Part shown: piece by piece, positions 25,276 through 33,806 of the stretch
Layout of the letters: each line of letters opens with the position of its first letter
Position numbering within the stretch: the first letter of the stretch is position 1
Assembly (NCBI GenBank): GCA_001302245.1
Contig: LGYU01000008.1
Location: 248,001-312,000, forward strand
DNA: 64,000 nt
Reading direction: 5' to 3'
Source of the DNA: Chitinophagaceae bacterium PMP191F
GTDB lineage: Bacteria > Bacteroidota > Bacteroidia > Chitinophagales > Chitinophagaceae
The notes under the pieces: model-generated
Told to the model about the DNA's origin: nothing
Databases searched by the model: none
Seen by the model: the letters and a program-made list of their open reading frames with translations, nothing else
Made by a program: the position numbers and the translations under genes

Positions 25276-26568
25276 TTATTTCAACACTTTCAGGCGTACC
25301 ATTTCAATGCGGGTATCGCTCACATTCAGCACCTCGAACTCATAATTGCTGATGATAATACGTTCTTTTAAGCGGGGAATGGTTTCGTGCTGTTGTATAA
25401 TAAAACCTGAAAGAGTTTCTGAATCGTTTTCTGGAAAATCCAGGTCATATTTCTCCTTCAGGTGATCCAGCTCCAATCTGCCAGAAAGAATATACTCATC
25501 TTCACTCACCTGTTTTTCTTCAAACTCTTCCACATCATATTCGTCTTTGATATCGCCAAAGATCTCTTCCAGCAGGTCTTCCATGGTTACAATACCGGCT
25601 GTGCCGCCAAACTCATCTACCACCCAGGCAAGGCTTTTACGTTCGTGGGTAAATTTGCTGATAAGATCGGTAGCGCTCATACTTTCCGGAACGGCTGGTA
25701 TGGGCAGCAGGATATCTTTTATGGTAGCAGGTTGCTTGAACAGGTCCAGTTGGTGAATATACCCGATGATCTGGTCAATATTGCCATCGTATACTACCAG
25801 TTTGCTGAGTCGGGAAGCCACAAATTTTTTACGGGCATCTTCAATGGTCAGTTTTACCTCTACTGCTTCGATTTCCTTGCGTGGCACCAGGCACTCCCTG
25901 ATCTTTACCTTGGGTAATGATAGTGCGTTTTCAAACAATTCGGCGTTCAGATCAGAAGCCTGTTGTGTATGAAACTCGTTGCTTTGTGTAAAGAAGTTCT
26001 CCAGGTCAGCTCTTGAAAAGGCATCCTTCTTTTTATCAATACGCATATCGAATATCAGGTTCAGGATCAGTACCGACAGTTTTACAAAACCATTGGCAAC
26101 CCAGTTGAACAATTGATCGCAGAAGCCAACCAGCCCTATGCGTGAGGAAAGTAATAACAGGGAATCGCTTTTGGCTTTGAAAATAGCTTTGGGAATAAAC
26201 TCTCCAAAAATAACAATGATAAAAAACGATAATAATATTTCCAGGAACAACCGGCCCCAGGTTAAGGCTGAGGTGGTGGCTGAATCCAGTTTGAATTTTT
26301 TGTGCAGTACATCCATCAGCAGGTTCCAGCCGGTGCTGCCCAGCAACACGCCGATAACCAGGAAAAAGGTAAAACCTACAATATTAACGCCGATAAAACG
26401 GGATGGATTTTCAAAAAAGCTGGATAACTGGAGTCCGCTGCTGGACCCCTGGTTTTTCTTCAATTCAATATTCAGGCGGTTGGCAGAACCAAATGCCACT
26501 TCGATGCCTGAAAAATAAGCAATGAAGAACAGGGAGATAAGGATGGCGATTGCAACAAGTACACTCAT
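25276..26568 (-). CDS. CNNM/CBS-domain membrane protein (hemolysin C-like)
   Basis: 430 residues from the ATG at 26568 (MSVLVAIAILISLFFIAYFSG), which directly starts the first membrane span; longer in-frame readings are unlikely. Architecture: DUF21/CNNM membrane domain with four hydrophobic segments (about 1-25, 55-80, 90-125, 135-160), a CBS pair (about 205-320, including FTHERKSLAWVVDEFGGTAGIVTMEDLLEEIFGDI), and a CorC_HlyC domain at the C-terminus. The family is linked to Mg2+/Co2+ homeostasis; in gliding Bacteroidota one paralog is GldE, but the usual gldD/ssb neighbours are absent here. Confidence 0.85.
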   Translation of the reverse strand: MSVLVAIAILISLFFIAYFSGIEVAFGSANRLNIELKKNQGSSSGLQLSSFFENPSRFIGVNIVGFTFFLVIGVLLGSTGWNLLMDVLHKKFKLDSATTSALTWGRLFLEILLSFFIIVIFGEFIPKAIFKAKSDSLLLLSSRIGLVGFCDQLFNWVANGFVKLSVLILNLIFDMRIDKKKDAFSRADLENFFTQSNEFHTQQASDLNAELFENALSLPKVKIRECLVPRKEIEAVEVKLTIEDARKKFVASRLSKLVVYDGNIDQIIGYIHQLDLFKQPATIKDILLPIPAVPESMSATDLISKFTHERKSLAWVVDEFGGTAGIVTMEDLLEEIFGDIKDEYDVEEFEEKQVSEDEYILSGRLELDHLKEKYDLDFPENDSETLSGFIIQQHETIPRLKERIIISNYEFEVLNVSDTRIEMVRLKVLK

Positions 26569-26704
26569 GCGTTTACGAATATATAAAAAGAACGATTCAT
26601 GGCATAATAATCGTATCCACTTATTACTGGTTTTCAGTGTAACCTGGTAAAAACAGGTTGCTGCAGCCAATAATATTGCCATTGATCACCAGATACCCGG
26701 ACAA

Positions 26705-27283
26705 TTATATTGCCAGGAAAGTTTTTACGGTTTCATGTGCCTGCCGACAGGCTTTTTCCAGGTTGTCATTCAGAATAATGGTGTGAAAAGAGTGTTTGAA
26801 GGAAATCTCGTATGAGGCTTTGTTAACGCGGTCATTCAGACTTTCTACCGTTTCGGTGCCTCTTGATTCCAGGCGGCGTTTCAGTTCTTCTACGGAAGGC
26901 GGTTCAATAAAGATAGATAAAGTTGTATCGGGGTACTGCTGTTGTACGTGAATGGCTCCTTTTACATCAATGTCCAGCACCGGTACCTGTTTATTATTCC
27001 AGATACGTTCCATTTCCGATTTCAGGGTGCCATAGTATTTGCCTTCGTATACCATTTCCCATTCTACAAACTCGTTCTGCTGAATTTTGTGTGTAAAATC
27101 ATCTGTAGACATAAAGTAGTAATCCACGCCACTTTTTTCAGTACCACGTGCCTGACGCGTAGCGGCTGAAATAGAAAAAGCCAGTTGCGGAAATTCGCGC
27201 AACAGGAAACGGGTAATGGATGTTTTACCGGCCCCTGAAGGAGCGGTAATAATGATGATTTTATTGGCGGGATCAAACGGCAT
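26705..27283 (-). CDS. gmk: Guanylate kinase
   Basis: 192 residues from the ATG at 27283 (MPFDPANKIIIITAPSGAGKTS). The Walker A motif is APSGAGKTS. Downstream are TTRQARGTEKSGVDYYF, EFVEWEMVYEGKYYGT and the lid region. It phosphorylates GMP to GDP in the cytosol. Codons upstream of 27283 are open but would add 20 unconserved residues. The gene lies between the CNNM protein and murA on the same strand; its neighbours do not form an obvious pathway with it. Confidence 0.93.
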   Translation of the reverse strand: MPFDPANKIIIITAPSGAGKTSITRFLLREFPQLAFSISAATRQARGTEKSGVDYYFMSTDDFTHKIQQNEFVEWEMVYEGKYYGTLKSEMERIWNNKQVPVLDIDVKGAIHVQQQYPDTTLSIFIEPPSVEELKRRLESRGTETVESLNDRVNKASYEISFKHSFHTIILNDNLEKACRQAHETVKTFLAI

Positions 27284-27403
27284 ATACAGTAAATCAGGGT
27301 GCAAAGAAAGCAAAAAGCGGCGACTTAACCGTTTTTCAGACACCCATGGACCGGAATACCCGGTTAACGGCTGAAATCTAAATGAAACATGTGTTACATG
27401 CCG

Positions 27404-28708
27404 TTACACGCGCTTGATGTCTGCTCCCAGTTTGCGCAAACGCTCATCTATATTCTGATAACCGCGATCGATCTGCTCAATGTTCTGGATAGTGCTTTTG
27501 CCTTCGGCACTCAGTGCTGCGATCAGCAGGGAAACACCCGCACGTATATCGGGACTGCTCATGGTAATGCCACGCAGTGCATGTTCTCTTCCCAGGCCTA
27601 TCACCGCTGCGCGGTGCGGATCGCACAGGATGATCTGCGCACCCATGTCCAGTAATTTATCTACAAAGAACAGGCGGCTTTCAAACATTTTCTGATGTAT
27701 CAGCACACTGCCTTTGGCCTGGGTAGCCACCACCAGTACAATGCTCAGCAGGTCGGGAGTAAAGCCCGGCCAGGGATGATCGTAAATGGTCAATACTGAA
27801 CCGTCGAGAAAGGTCTGTATCTCGTACGTTTGCTGTTCGGGAATATGAATATCATCACCGACAAAGTTCATTTTAATACCCAGTTGCTTAAACTTGTCCG
27901 GGATGATGCCGAGATTATCAAGACCAGCATTTTTAATAGTAATATCGCTTTGTGTCATTGCAGCCAGGCCAATGAACGAGCCGATCTCGATCATATCCGG
28001 CAACATGCGGTGTTCAGTGCCACCGAGATAATCAACCCCTTCAATGGTCAGCAGGTTGCTGCCAATGCCGCTGATTCTGGCACCCATGCGATTCAGCATT
28101 TTACATAACTGCTGAATATAAGGTTCGCAGGCTGCGTTGTAAATAGTGGTTGTTCCTTTTGCCATTGCAGCAGCCATTACAATATTGGCGGTACCGGTTA
28201 CCGAAGGTTCATCCAGCAACAGGTAAGTACCACGCAGGTTGGGCGCTTCCAGTTGGAAAAAACCACCTTCAGAAAAATAAGTGAATTCAGCTCCCAGTTT
28301 TTCAAAACCGATGATATGCGTATCCAGACGGCGGCGACCGATCTTGTCTCCTCCGGGTTTGGGAATAAAAGCTCTGCGGTAACGCGCCAGCATGGGGCCT
28401 GCCAGCATTACAGAACCACGCAGGCGACCGCTTTTGCGGCGGTAGGTTTCACTGCGCAGGTAATCAACATCCACATTGTCTGCCTGGAAGATACAGGTAT
28501 CGCGCTGTGGCCGTTCTATCTTCACATTCATTTCGCCCAGTAATTCTATCAGCAGGTTTACATCCAGGATATCAGGAATATTGCTGATGGTTACTTTTTC
28601 AGGGGTTAATAATATAGCACTGATGATCTGTAAGGCTTCATTTTTGGCGCCCTGTGGAATGATCTCTCCGTGTAATTTTTTGCCACCGGTTACTTCAAAG
28701 GAATGCAT
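27404..28708 (-). CDS. murA: UDP-N-acetylglucosamine 1-carboxyvinyltransferase with Asp at the active-site Cys position
   Basis: 434 residues from ATG at 28708 (MHSFEVTGGKKLHG). MurA transfers enolpyruvate from PEP to UDP-GlcNAc, the first committed step of peptidoglycan synthesis. Motifs: GAKNEALQIISA (the N-terminal KN motif), the catalytic-loop region PKPGGDKIGRRRLDTH, SVTGTANIVMAA and the late RAGVSLLIAALSAEG. In the loop the usual Cys (E. coli Cys115, GGCTIG) is replaced by Asp121. In other bacteria an Asp here keeps the enzyme active but prevents covalent attack on fosfomycin. The protein length is a little above the 420 of E. coli. Confidence 0.92.
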   Translation of the reverse strand: MHSFEVTGGKKLHGEIIPQGAKNEALQIISAILLTPEKVTISNIPDILDVNLLIELLGEMNVKIERPQRDTCIFQADNVDVDYLRSETYRRKSGRLRGSVMLAGPMLARYRRAFIPKPGGDKIGRRRLDTHIIGFEKLGAEFTYFSEGGFFQLEAPNLRGTYLLLDEPSVTGTANIVMAAAMAKGTTTIYNAACEPYIQQLCKMLNRMGARISGIGSNLLTIEGVDYLGGTEHRMLPDMIEIGSFIGLAAMTQSDITIKNAGLDNLGIIPDKFKQLGIKMNFVGDDIHIPEQQTYEIQTFLDGSVLTIYDHPWPGFTPDLLSIVLVVATQAKGSVLIHQKMFESRLFFVDKLLDMGAQIILCDPHRAAVIGLGREHALRGITMSSPDIRAGVSLLIAALSAEGKSTIQNIEQIDRGYQNIDERLRKLGADIKRV

Positions 28709-28831
28709 AGTATGGTTGAAGGTTGAATGTATGATCAATAAAGCGACTGCAAAGTAAAAATAAAAACTCCTGGCTGCGCCGGTTGGCTGTTTATTTTGTT
28801 CAGCATACACATTGTGTTGCCGGAATGAGAT

Positions 28832-28859
28832 AAAAAAAGTTGACCGGTACGGTCAACTT
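28832..28859 (-). terminator. Intrinsic terminator downstream of the DUF4290 gene
   Basis: A 10-bp perfect stem (AAGTTGACCG/CGGTCAACTT) with a 3-base loop is followed on the minus strand by seven T (28832-28838 read in reverse). It separates the DUF4290 transcript from murA. Confidence 0.85.
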
Positions 28860-28882
28860 CTTCCATCGTAGTGATGATATAA

Positions 28883-29617
28883 TTATTTATAACGTTTCTT
28901 GAATTTGCCGCCACGATCATTGCGGTCATTGCGATCATTTCTGTCGTTCCGACCATTGCCGTTACCGCCGCCGCCACGTTGCTGAAACTTCTGGTTGTTG
29001 CGTTTATTGCGGTAATCGCCATAGCCACCTCCCCCACGGTTATCGCGGCCTTCGTTGGGACGGTGCTGACGTACATAAGGTGTATTGGTGAAGGTTAACT
29101 GACCTTCTGTAATATTGGTAAGCTCGCTCTGGATAGCATCATCATGCACGGTTTCTTTATGCCAGTTGTTGTAAGCAAGCTTCATGTAGTAAGCAACAGC
29201 GTTGGCAAATCCCTGGCGTTTTTCAGGATTATCCTCTTTCAGTGCTTTATTAATGATCAACTCCAGGTTTTTGCCCAGGTGGCTGAATTTGGGATAACGT
29301 TTGGGATAAGGAAGCGGATCAGGTCTTGCCTTCAGCGTTTCGCGTGTAGGAATGGGATAAGGAGACTCTACATCCAGTTTGAAATCAGAGATCAGGAATA
29401 AGTGGTCCCATAATTTATGACGAAAGTCTTCAACATTCTTCAGGTGTGGATTCAGAAATCCCATCAGTTCTATTACAGCGTAAGCATTGCGTTGGCGTAC
29501 TTCGCGGTCTTCAATAGTCAGCACATATTCAATCATTTTTTGAATATGCCGGCCATATTCACGCATGATCAGGTAGTTCCTGGTCGTATTGTATTCCATT
29601 GCGCTCGTTTGTTCCAT
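28883..29617 (-). CDS. DUF4290 protein with Asn-Asp-Arg repeat tail
   Basis: 244 residues from ATG at 29617; a second in-frame ATG at 29599 (MEYNTTRNYLIMREYGRHIQ) matches the usual family start and may be the true one. The first about 190 residues match DUF4290, a helical domain of unknown function conserved in Bacteroidota. The last about 50 residues are a low-complexity tail: Gly/Asn/Arg-rich, with tandem NDR units and a basic end (GGKFKKRYK), resembling RGG-type RNA-binding tails. A minus-strand -7 element TACTTTTG (29636-29643) lies just upstream, and an intrinsic terminator follows. Confidence 0.8.
   Translation of the reverse strand: MEQTSAMEYNTTRNYLIMREYGRHIQKMIEYVLTIEDREVRQRNAYAVIELMGFLNPHLKNVEDFRHKLWDHLFLISDFKLDVESPYPIPTRETLKARPDPLPYPKRYPKFSHLGKNLELIINKALKEDNPEKRQGFANAVAYYMKLAYNNWHKETVHDDAIQSELTNITEGQLTFTNTPYVRQHRPNEGRDNRGGGGYGDYRNKRNNQKFQQRGGGGNGNGRNDRNDRNDRNDRGGKFKKRYK
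28913..28956 (-). repeat. In-frame tandem 9-bp repeat coding for Asn-Asp-Arg units
   Basis: Within the DUF4290 gene, a short tandem array (unit close to CGATCATTG/CGGTCATTG on the plus strand) encodes four consecutive NDR triplets. Repeats of this type can change copy number by slippage without shifting frame. Confidence 0.6.
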
Positions 29618-29677
29618 GTATGTAGCGTTGAATAACAAAAGTAAGTGAATAAAACAAAACCGGGAAATGGTGGTACG

Positions 29678-29702
29678 AAAAAGGCTCCGGTATCGGAGCC
29701 TT
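29678..29702 (-). terminator. Intrinsic terminator after the T9SS cargo gene
   Basis: AAGGCTCCG, loop GTAT, CGGAGCCTT: a 9-bp perfect stem with five A on the left giving a T-tract on the minus strand, 24 bases past the stop at 29726. Confidence 0.85.
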
Positions 29703-29725
29703 GCGATAACAGGGTTGACATGTGT

Positions 29726-30907
29726 TTAATGCTGCACCAATAATTTGTTGGTATACATTTCACCTGAAGCAATTCCGCGGGCACGCACATGGTACAGGCC
29801 CGATGGCGGTGTGGATGGTAATGTAAGCTGCAGGGTATTGGTATTGTTCAGTTTAAAGGTGTTGCGGTAAATAACCTGTCCTGTAAGATTTATCACCTCC
29901 ACCGCGTAGTTTCCTTTGAGCAACTGGCCAAACTGCAGGGAAAGCTGCCGGGAAGTAACGGGGTTGGGGTATACGGCCACTTCATTGCCGGCATTGGCCG
30001 ACAGGTTTATGAACTGGACCGTTGAAAACCTGACCTTACCGGATGCGCTGATCTGCTTGATGCGGAAATATAATTTTCCTGTAGCAGCCTGATCAGTAGC
30101 GTACTGATAGGCGTATTTTGTTGCAGTACCTTCAGCAACGGATTGTGGGGATACCAGGATTGTTTTAGTAAAGTTCTTTCCATCTGTACTGATTAAGATT
30201 TCATAAGAATTGGTGGCTTCGTCGTTTAATATTTCCCAGGAAATATTGGCTTTATTGTTCTTGCTGGTTACAATAAAATTTTTGATGTCATCGGCAAGTA
30301 AAACTGATTCGCACCAGTAGTACGTCATTTTAAACTCGCCCCATACCGAGGTTTTTACACTGGAAGTATAGTTATTGCTTCCCTGTTGCAGCAGGGTACT
30401 TCCGGTATTGGTAAGTGTAAGTACCACGTTGCCTGTACCCTCGTAAAAAGCAGGGTTGGTTATATTTTTGGTAATGGAAATATTTCTGAGTGTGGTATCA
30501 GGACCAAACATAGTAGAGTCGCCCGGCTGACCATATTTACTCAGGTATTGCGGGCCATAGGTAATGTCGGCATCTGCATCCACAAACAAACCACCCGGTC
30601 CGGTAATGCTTACGTACTGTGAGTACTTGAACTTGTAATACCTGTCCAGTGAATCGCGGTTGCGGATACCTAGGCTGGCTTCGGTGCTGAACGTACCTTC
30701 CAGGGTAGCGCATTTCAGAAATGCCATGGGCATACTGAATTTGGTAAAGATCAGGTCATTACTGAAGTTGGAAGTTGGGGAAATAGTGATTGTTTGAATA
30801 ATTGGCGTTGCCGGCACCCCCGGAGAACACAAACACTGCGCATTGCCATTTGTAGTGATTAATAAAATGCCACACGCACAAAGCAAGTTGTAAAGTTGCT
30901 TTTTCAT
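29726..30907 (-). CDS. Type IX secretion system cargo protein with C-terminal sorting domain
   Basis: 393 residues: a signal peptide (MKKQLYNLLCACGILLITTNGNAQ), a central beta-rich region of unknown function with cysteines at 26 and 28, a fibronectin-III-like segment around 210-300 (ISWEILNDEATNSYEILISTDG), and a typical T9SS type A sorting domain in the last 80 residues (VYPNPVTSRQLSLQF; YAVEVINLTGQVI; SGLYHVRARG). It should cross the inner membrane by Sec and then the outer membrane by T9SS, ending up secreted or surface-attached. The main body gives no hint of catalytic activity. It has its own strong promoter at 30952-30982 and its own terminator. Confidence 0.82.
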   Translation of the reverse strand: MKKQLYNLLCACGILLITTNGNAQCLCSPGVPATPIIQTITISPTSNFSNDLIFTKFSMPMAFLKCATLEGTFSTEASLGIRNRDSLDRYYKFKYSQYVSITGPGGLFVDADADITYGPQYLSKYGQPGDSTMFGPDTTLRNISITKNITNPAFYEGTGNVVLTLTNTGSTLLQQGSNNYTSSVKTSVWGEFKMTYYWCESVLLADDIKNFIVTSKNNKANISWEILNDEATNSYEILISTDGKNFTKTILVSPQSVAEGTATKYAYQYATDQAATGKLYFRIKQISASGKVRFSTVQFINLSANAGNEVAVYPNPVTSRQLSLQFGQLLKGNYAVEVINLTGQVIYRNTFKLNNTNTLQLTLPSTPPSGLYHVRARGIASGEMYTNKLLVQH

Positions 30908-30951
30908 AGGTACTGATTTGATTAACGAATCGGATTACGGACTACTCGACT

Positions 30952-30982
30952 CAAAAGTAGTTCTATATATATCTATATGCAA
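30952..30982 (-). promoter_or_regulatory. Bacteroidota-type promoter for the T9SS cargo gene
   Basis: On the minus strand TTG (30980-30982), 20 bases, TACTTTTG (30952-30959): exact motif and spacing. ACTACT/AGTAGT arms flank the -7 element and could be an operator. The remaining gap up to gldC (31322) is AT-rich with a TATTTTTG (31167-31174) that could be the gldC -7 element. Confidence 0.7.
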
Positions 30983-31321
30983 CGTGTTAATACTTCTTTT
31001 TCAGATACGTATTTTCCACATGCGGCTGCACAAAGGTGCAAACCCTCTCAAATGCACGCCGGTACAGGGGAAAATGAAGATCTTTATTGTTATTTGTGGG
31101 CGTTTTGGCCGCTTAAAAAGGCGCGGGAAAACGGAGTTTTCCGGTGTTAAAGAGCATTAATCCGCGTATTTTTGCAATTGCATTTATAACCCATTGTTTT
31201 TCAATTGTGTTTGAAAAAATCGGGGACGTACCGCAACTAAAAAACTATATTGCAGGCCCGCTGAATACCAGCAGGGTATGTTTTCAACATTACAAGATAT
31301 TTATAAACTATATTTTTTGAA

Positions 31322-31669
31322 ATGCAGCAATCTACTATTACTATTGATGTAACGCTTGATGATAAAAAAGTGCCTGAACAGATAAGCTGGAGCGCTACTG
31401 CCAGTACTGCCGATGAAGCCCGCAAAGCCAAAGCCATGATGCTGTCTTTCTGGGATGGTGCAGACAAAGCTGCGTTGCGCATTGACCTGTGGACAAAGGA
31501 AATGATGGTAGACGAGATGGCCGACTTTTTTTACCAGACCATGATGACAATGGCCGATAGCTTTGACCGTGCCACACATCAGCACGAGCTGGTAGATGAT
31601 TTGAAAAATTTTGCTGAGAGCTTCTATGGCAAATTCCGTGAAATACAGTTGAAAGAAAATAAAGCATAA
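31322..31669 (+). CDS. gldC: Gliding motility protein GldC
   Basis: 115 residues, no signal peptide. The pattern matches GldC: ITIDVTLDDKKVPEQISWSA, FWDGADKAALRIDLWTKEMMVDEMADFFYQT, with a helical C-terminus. GldC is a small cytoplasmic protein of Bacteroidota with an accessory, non-core role in gliding; it is retained in many species that do not glide. It begins a plus-strand run of closely spaced genes (next start 19 bp later). Confidence 0.85.
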   Translation: MQQSTITIDVTLDDKKVPEQISWSATASTADEARKAKAMMLSFWDGADKAALRIDLWTKEMMVDEMADFFYQTMMTMADSFDRATHQHELVDDLKNFAESFYGKFREIQLKENKA

Positions 31670-31687
31670 CCAGAAAATATTGCTGAT

Positions 31688-32140
31688 ATGAGCTTAGAAC
31701 AAAAGATCATGGCTGAACTGAAAACAGCCATGCTGGCCAAAGATGAGAAAACTGTTCGCAGCTTAAGAGCTATAAAAGCTGCTATCATCCTGGCTAAAAC
31801 ATCAGAAGGTGCTGGTGGAGAGATCACTGAAGATGCAGAGCTGAAGCTGTTGCAGAAACTGGTAAAACAACGTAAGGATTCGCTTGAAATATTCCAGCAG
31901 CAGAACAGGGCTGACCTGGCCCAGAAAGAGCAGGAAGAAATAGAAGTGATAGAAAAATTTTTGCCGAAGCAGATGGATAGCGAAACCCTGAAAGCAGCGG
32001 TTGCAAAGATCATTGCCGATACCGGAGCTGCATCACCTGCCGATATGGGCAAGGTAATGGGCGTGGCCACCAAACAACTGGCTGGCCAGGCAGACGGGAA
32101 AGCCATCAGCGCAGTGGTAAAAGAACTGCTTGCGCGATAA
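31688..32140 (+). CDS. GatB/YqeY domain protein
   Basis: 150 residues, the normal size for stand-alone YqeY. Family stretches: MSLEQKIMAELKTAMLAKDEKTVRSLRAIKAAI, LVKQRKDSLEIFQQQNRADLAQKEQEE, IEKFLPKQM and the C-terminal helical domain MGKVMGVATKQLAGQADGK. YqeY is related to the tail domain of the GatB amidotransferase, which contacts tRNA; the role of the free protein is not established. It sits between gldC and cvpA with short spacers, so is probably in the same operon. Confidence 0.88.
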   Translation: MSLEQKIMAELKTAMLAKDEKTVRSLRAIKAAIILAKTSEGAGGEITEDAELKLLQKLVKQRKDSLEIFQQQNRADLAQKEQEEIEVIEKFLPKQMDSETLKAAVAKIIADTGAASPADMGKVMGVATKQLAGQADGKAISAVVKELLAR

Positions 32141-32182
32141 AAAGATGTACGGCAACAGAACAACAGCGCCATTCTTCAGAGC

Positions 32183-32722
32183 ATGATGATCGATATTATT
32201 TTTGTAATACTGGTAATAGTAGCCTTTGTAAAAGGATGGCGTAAGGGACTGATTATAGCACTGTTTTCTGTAATTGCTTTTGTAATAGGTATAGCGGCTG
32301 CCATGAAGCTTTCAGTAGTGGTGGCAGAATACCTGAAAGATTCTGTACAGGTATCTGCACGATGGCTGCCTTTTTTGTCTTTTATAATTGTATTTGTTGC
32401 AGTAGTATTGCTGATCCGCTGGGGGGCATTATTGCTGGAAACTGCTGTGGATATTACATTGCTGGGGTGGATAAACAGGCTTGCCGGTTCCATTCTATAC
32501 CTGCTGTTGTATGCAATAGCATTCAGTATTGTACTGTTCTTTATGCAGAAAGTGCATATGATACAGGAAGAAACAGTGGCAAAATCGGTATTTTATCCGT
32601 ACATAAAGCCACTGGGACCACTGACAATGGATACATTTGGCAAGTTAGTACCGGTATTTAAGGATATGTTTACACGACTGGAAAGTTTTTTTGACCATCT
32701 TGCGCAGAACGCAAAACAATAA
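32183..32722 (+). CDS. CvpA family membrane protein
   Basis: 179 residues with four membrane segments (about 1-18, 25-48, 65-85, 100-122), and family-like features: FVKGWRKGLIIALFSVIAFVIGIAAA at the start and LGWINRLAGSILYLLLYAI in the third segment. CvpA proteins were first linked to colicin V production and purine metabolism in E. coli; their mechanism is unknown and a general envelope role is more likely here. MM at the start leaves a one-codon ambiguity. Confidence 0.82.
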   Translation: MMIDIIFVILVIVAFVKGWRKGLIIALFSVIAFVIGIAAAMKLSVVVAEYLKDSVQVSARWLPFLSFIIVFVAVVLLIRWGALLLETAVDITLLGWINRLAGSILYLLLYAIAFSIVLFFMQKVHMIQEETVAKSVFYPYIKPLGPLTMDTFGKLVPVFKDMFTRLESFFDHLAQNAKQ

Positions 32723-32812
32723 ACAACAGGCAGGATAGAATTGTATTAAAAAGGCGAAAAATCAGTAGTTTACATTAAAATTAAATGTGCCGGGAGAGGG
32801 CCATGTGTTATT

Positions 32813-32838
32813 TCCGCTAAAACGTTTATTTTAGCGGA
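32813..32838. promoter_or_regulatory. 10-bp perfect inverted repeat upstream of the alpha/beta hydrolase gene
   Basis: TCCGCTAAAA, loop CGTTTA, TTTTAGCGGA. It ends 30 bases before the ATG at 32868. No T-tract follows, so an operator or mRNA leader hairpin is more likely than a terminator for the cvpA-like gene, though a terminator role is not excluded. Confidence 0.5.
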
Positions 32839-32867
32839 TAATTGACTGAATAGAACCGACTTAACAG

Positions 32868-33644
32868 ATGAATTACGAGATCAAACAAGTAGACAAATTC
32901 AAATTTATTGAAGAAGGGGAAGGTGAACCGTTGATTTTGCTACACGGTTTGTTCGGTGCATTGGGTAATTTCAATGATTTGATTAAATACTTCTGCCAGT
33001 ACAACAAAGTAGTGGTACCGATGCTGCCATTGCTTGAACTGGACCTTTTACATACATCTGTAGGAGGCTTGCAGAAATTTGTTCATAAATTCATCGAAAC
33101 CAGGGATTATAAAGATATTCATCTCCTGGGCAATTCGCTGGGAGGGCATGTAGCCATTCTACATATTTTAAAACACCCCGAGCGCATCAAATCACTTATT
33201 TTAACCGGCAGTTCAGGTTTATTTGAAAATGGAATGGGCGATACCTATCCCAAACGCGGCGATTACGAATACATGAAAAAGAAAGCCGAACTGACCTTTT
33301 ATGATCCCGCCACAGCTACCAAAGAAATTGTGGATGAGGTATACGAAACTGTCAATAACCGGCTAAAAGCCATTAAGATAATTGCACTTGCCAAAAGTGC
33401 TATCAGGAATAACCTGGGCGAAGAACTCAATCAAATCAAACAACCTACGTTGTTAATCTGGGGAAATAACGATTCCATTACCCCGCCGTTTGTTGGCCGC
33501 GAATTCCAGCGGTTGATACCCAACAGTGAACTTCACTTTATTGACAAATGTGGTCATGCCCCTATGATGGAGGTACCAGGTGAGTTCAATACAATACTGC
33601 ACAAATTTTTAAAAAAATTAAGTGAGCCAGCAGCGGTAGCCTGA
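32868..33644 (+). CDS. Alpha/beta hydrolase
   Basis: 258 residues with the full alpha/beta-hydrolase set: oxyanion region LILLHGLFGALGNF, nucleophile elbow GNSLGG with Ser90, acid Asp202 (IWGNNDSITPP), and His230 (DKCGHAPMME). No signal peptide, so cytosolic. The substrate is unknown; by overall look it is in the large MhpC/esterase/thioesterase-like group. It has a 145-bp upstream gap with an inverted repeat, so it may be regulated separately from the gldC-yqeY-cvpA genes. Confidence 0.88.
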   Translation: MNYEIKQVDKFKFIEEGEGEPLILLHGLFGALGNFNDLIKYFCQYNKVVVPMLPLLELDLLHTSVGGLQKFVHKFIETRDYKDIHLLGNSLGGHVAILHILKHPERIKSLILTGSSGLFENGMGDTYPKRGDYEYMKKKAELTFYDPATATKEIVDEVYETVNNRLKAIKIIALAKSAIRNNLGEELNQIKQPTLLIWGNNDSITPPFVGREFQRLIPNSELHFIDKCGHAPMMEVPGEFNTILHKFLKKLSEPAAVA

Positions 33645-33806
33645 TTCTTGCCGTCTTAAGTAAATACATTTTGCCGTTTTTGTCGTTAGTATATATAATA
33701 ATGGCATAATGGGATGAACCTGCTTATGTGAAAGTGCTGCTAAAGTAGCGGTGCCCTGTAAACGGAGCACCTGAAACAATCGTCTTACTCAACAAAATCC
33801 TTGGCT

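Noticed and set aside
31253-31276. CCCGCTG/CAGCAGGG hairpin in the gldC leader, considered as a riboswitch or terminator
   Set aside because: The stem has a mismatch and no T-tract, and the leader does not resemble any riboswitch I know.
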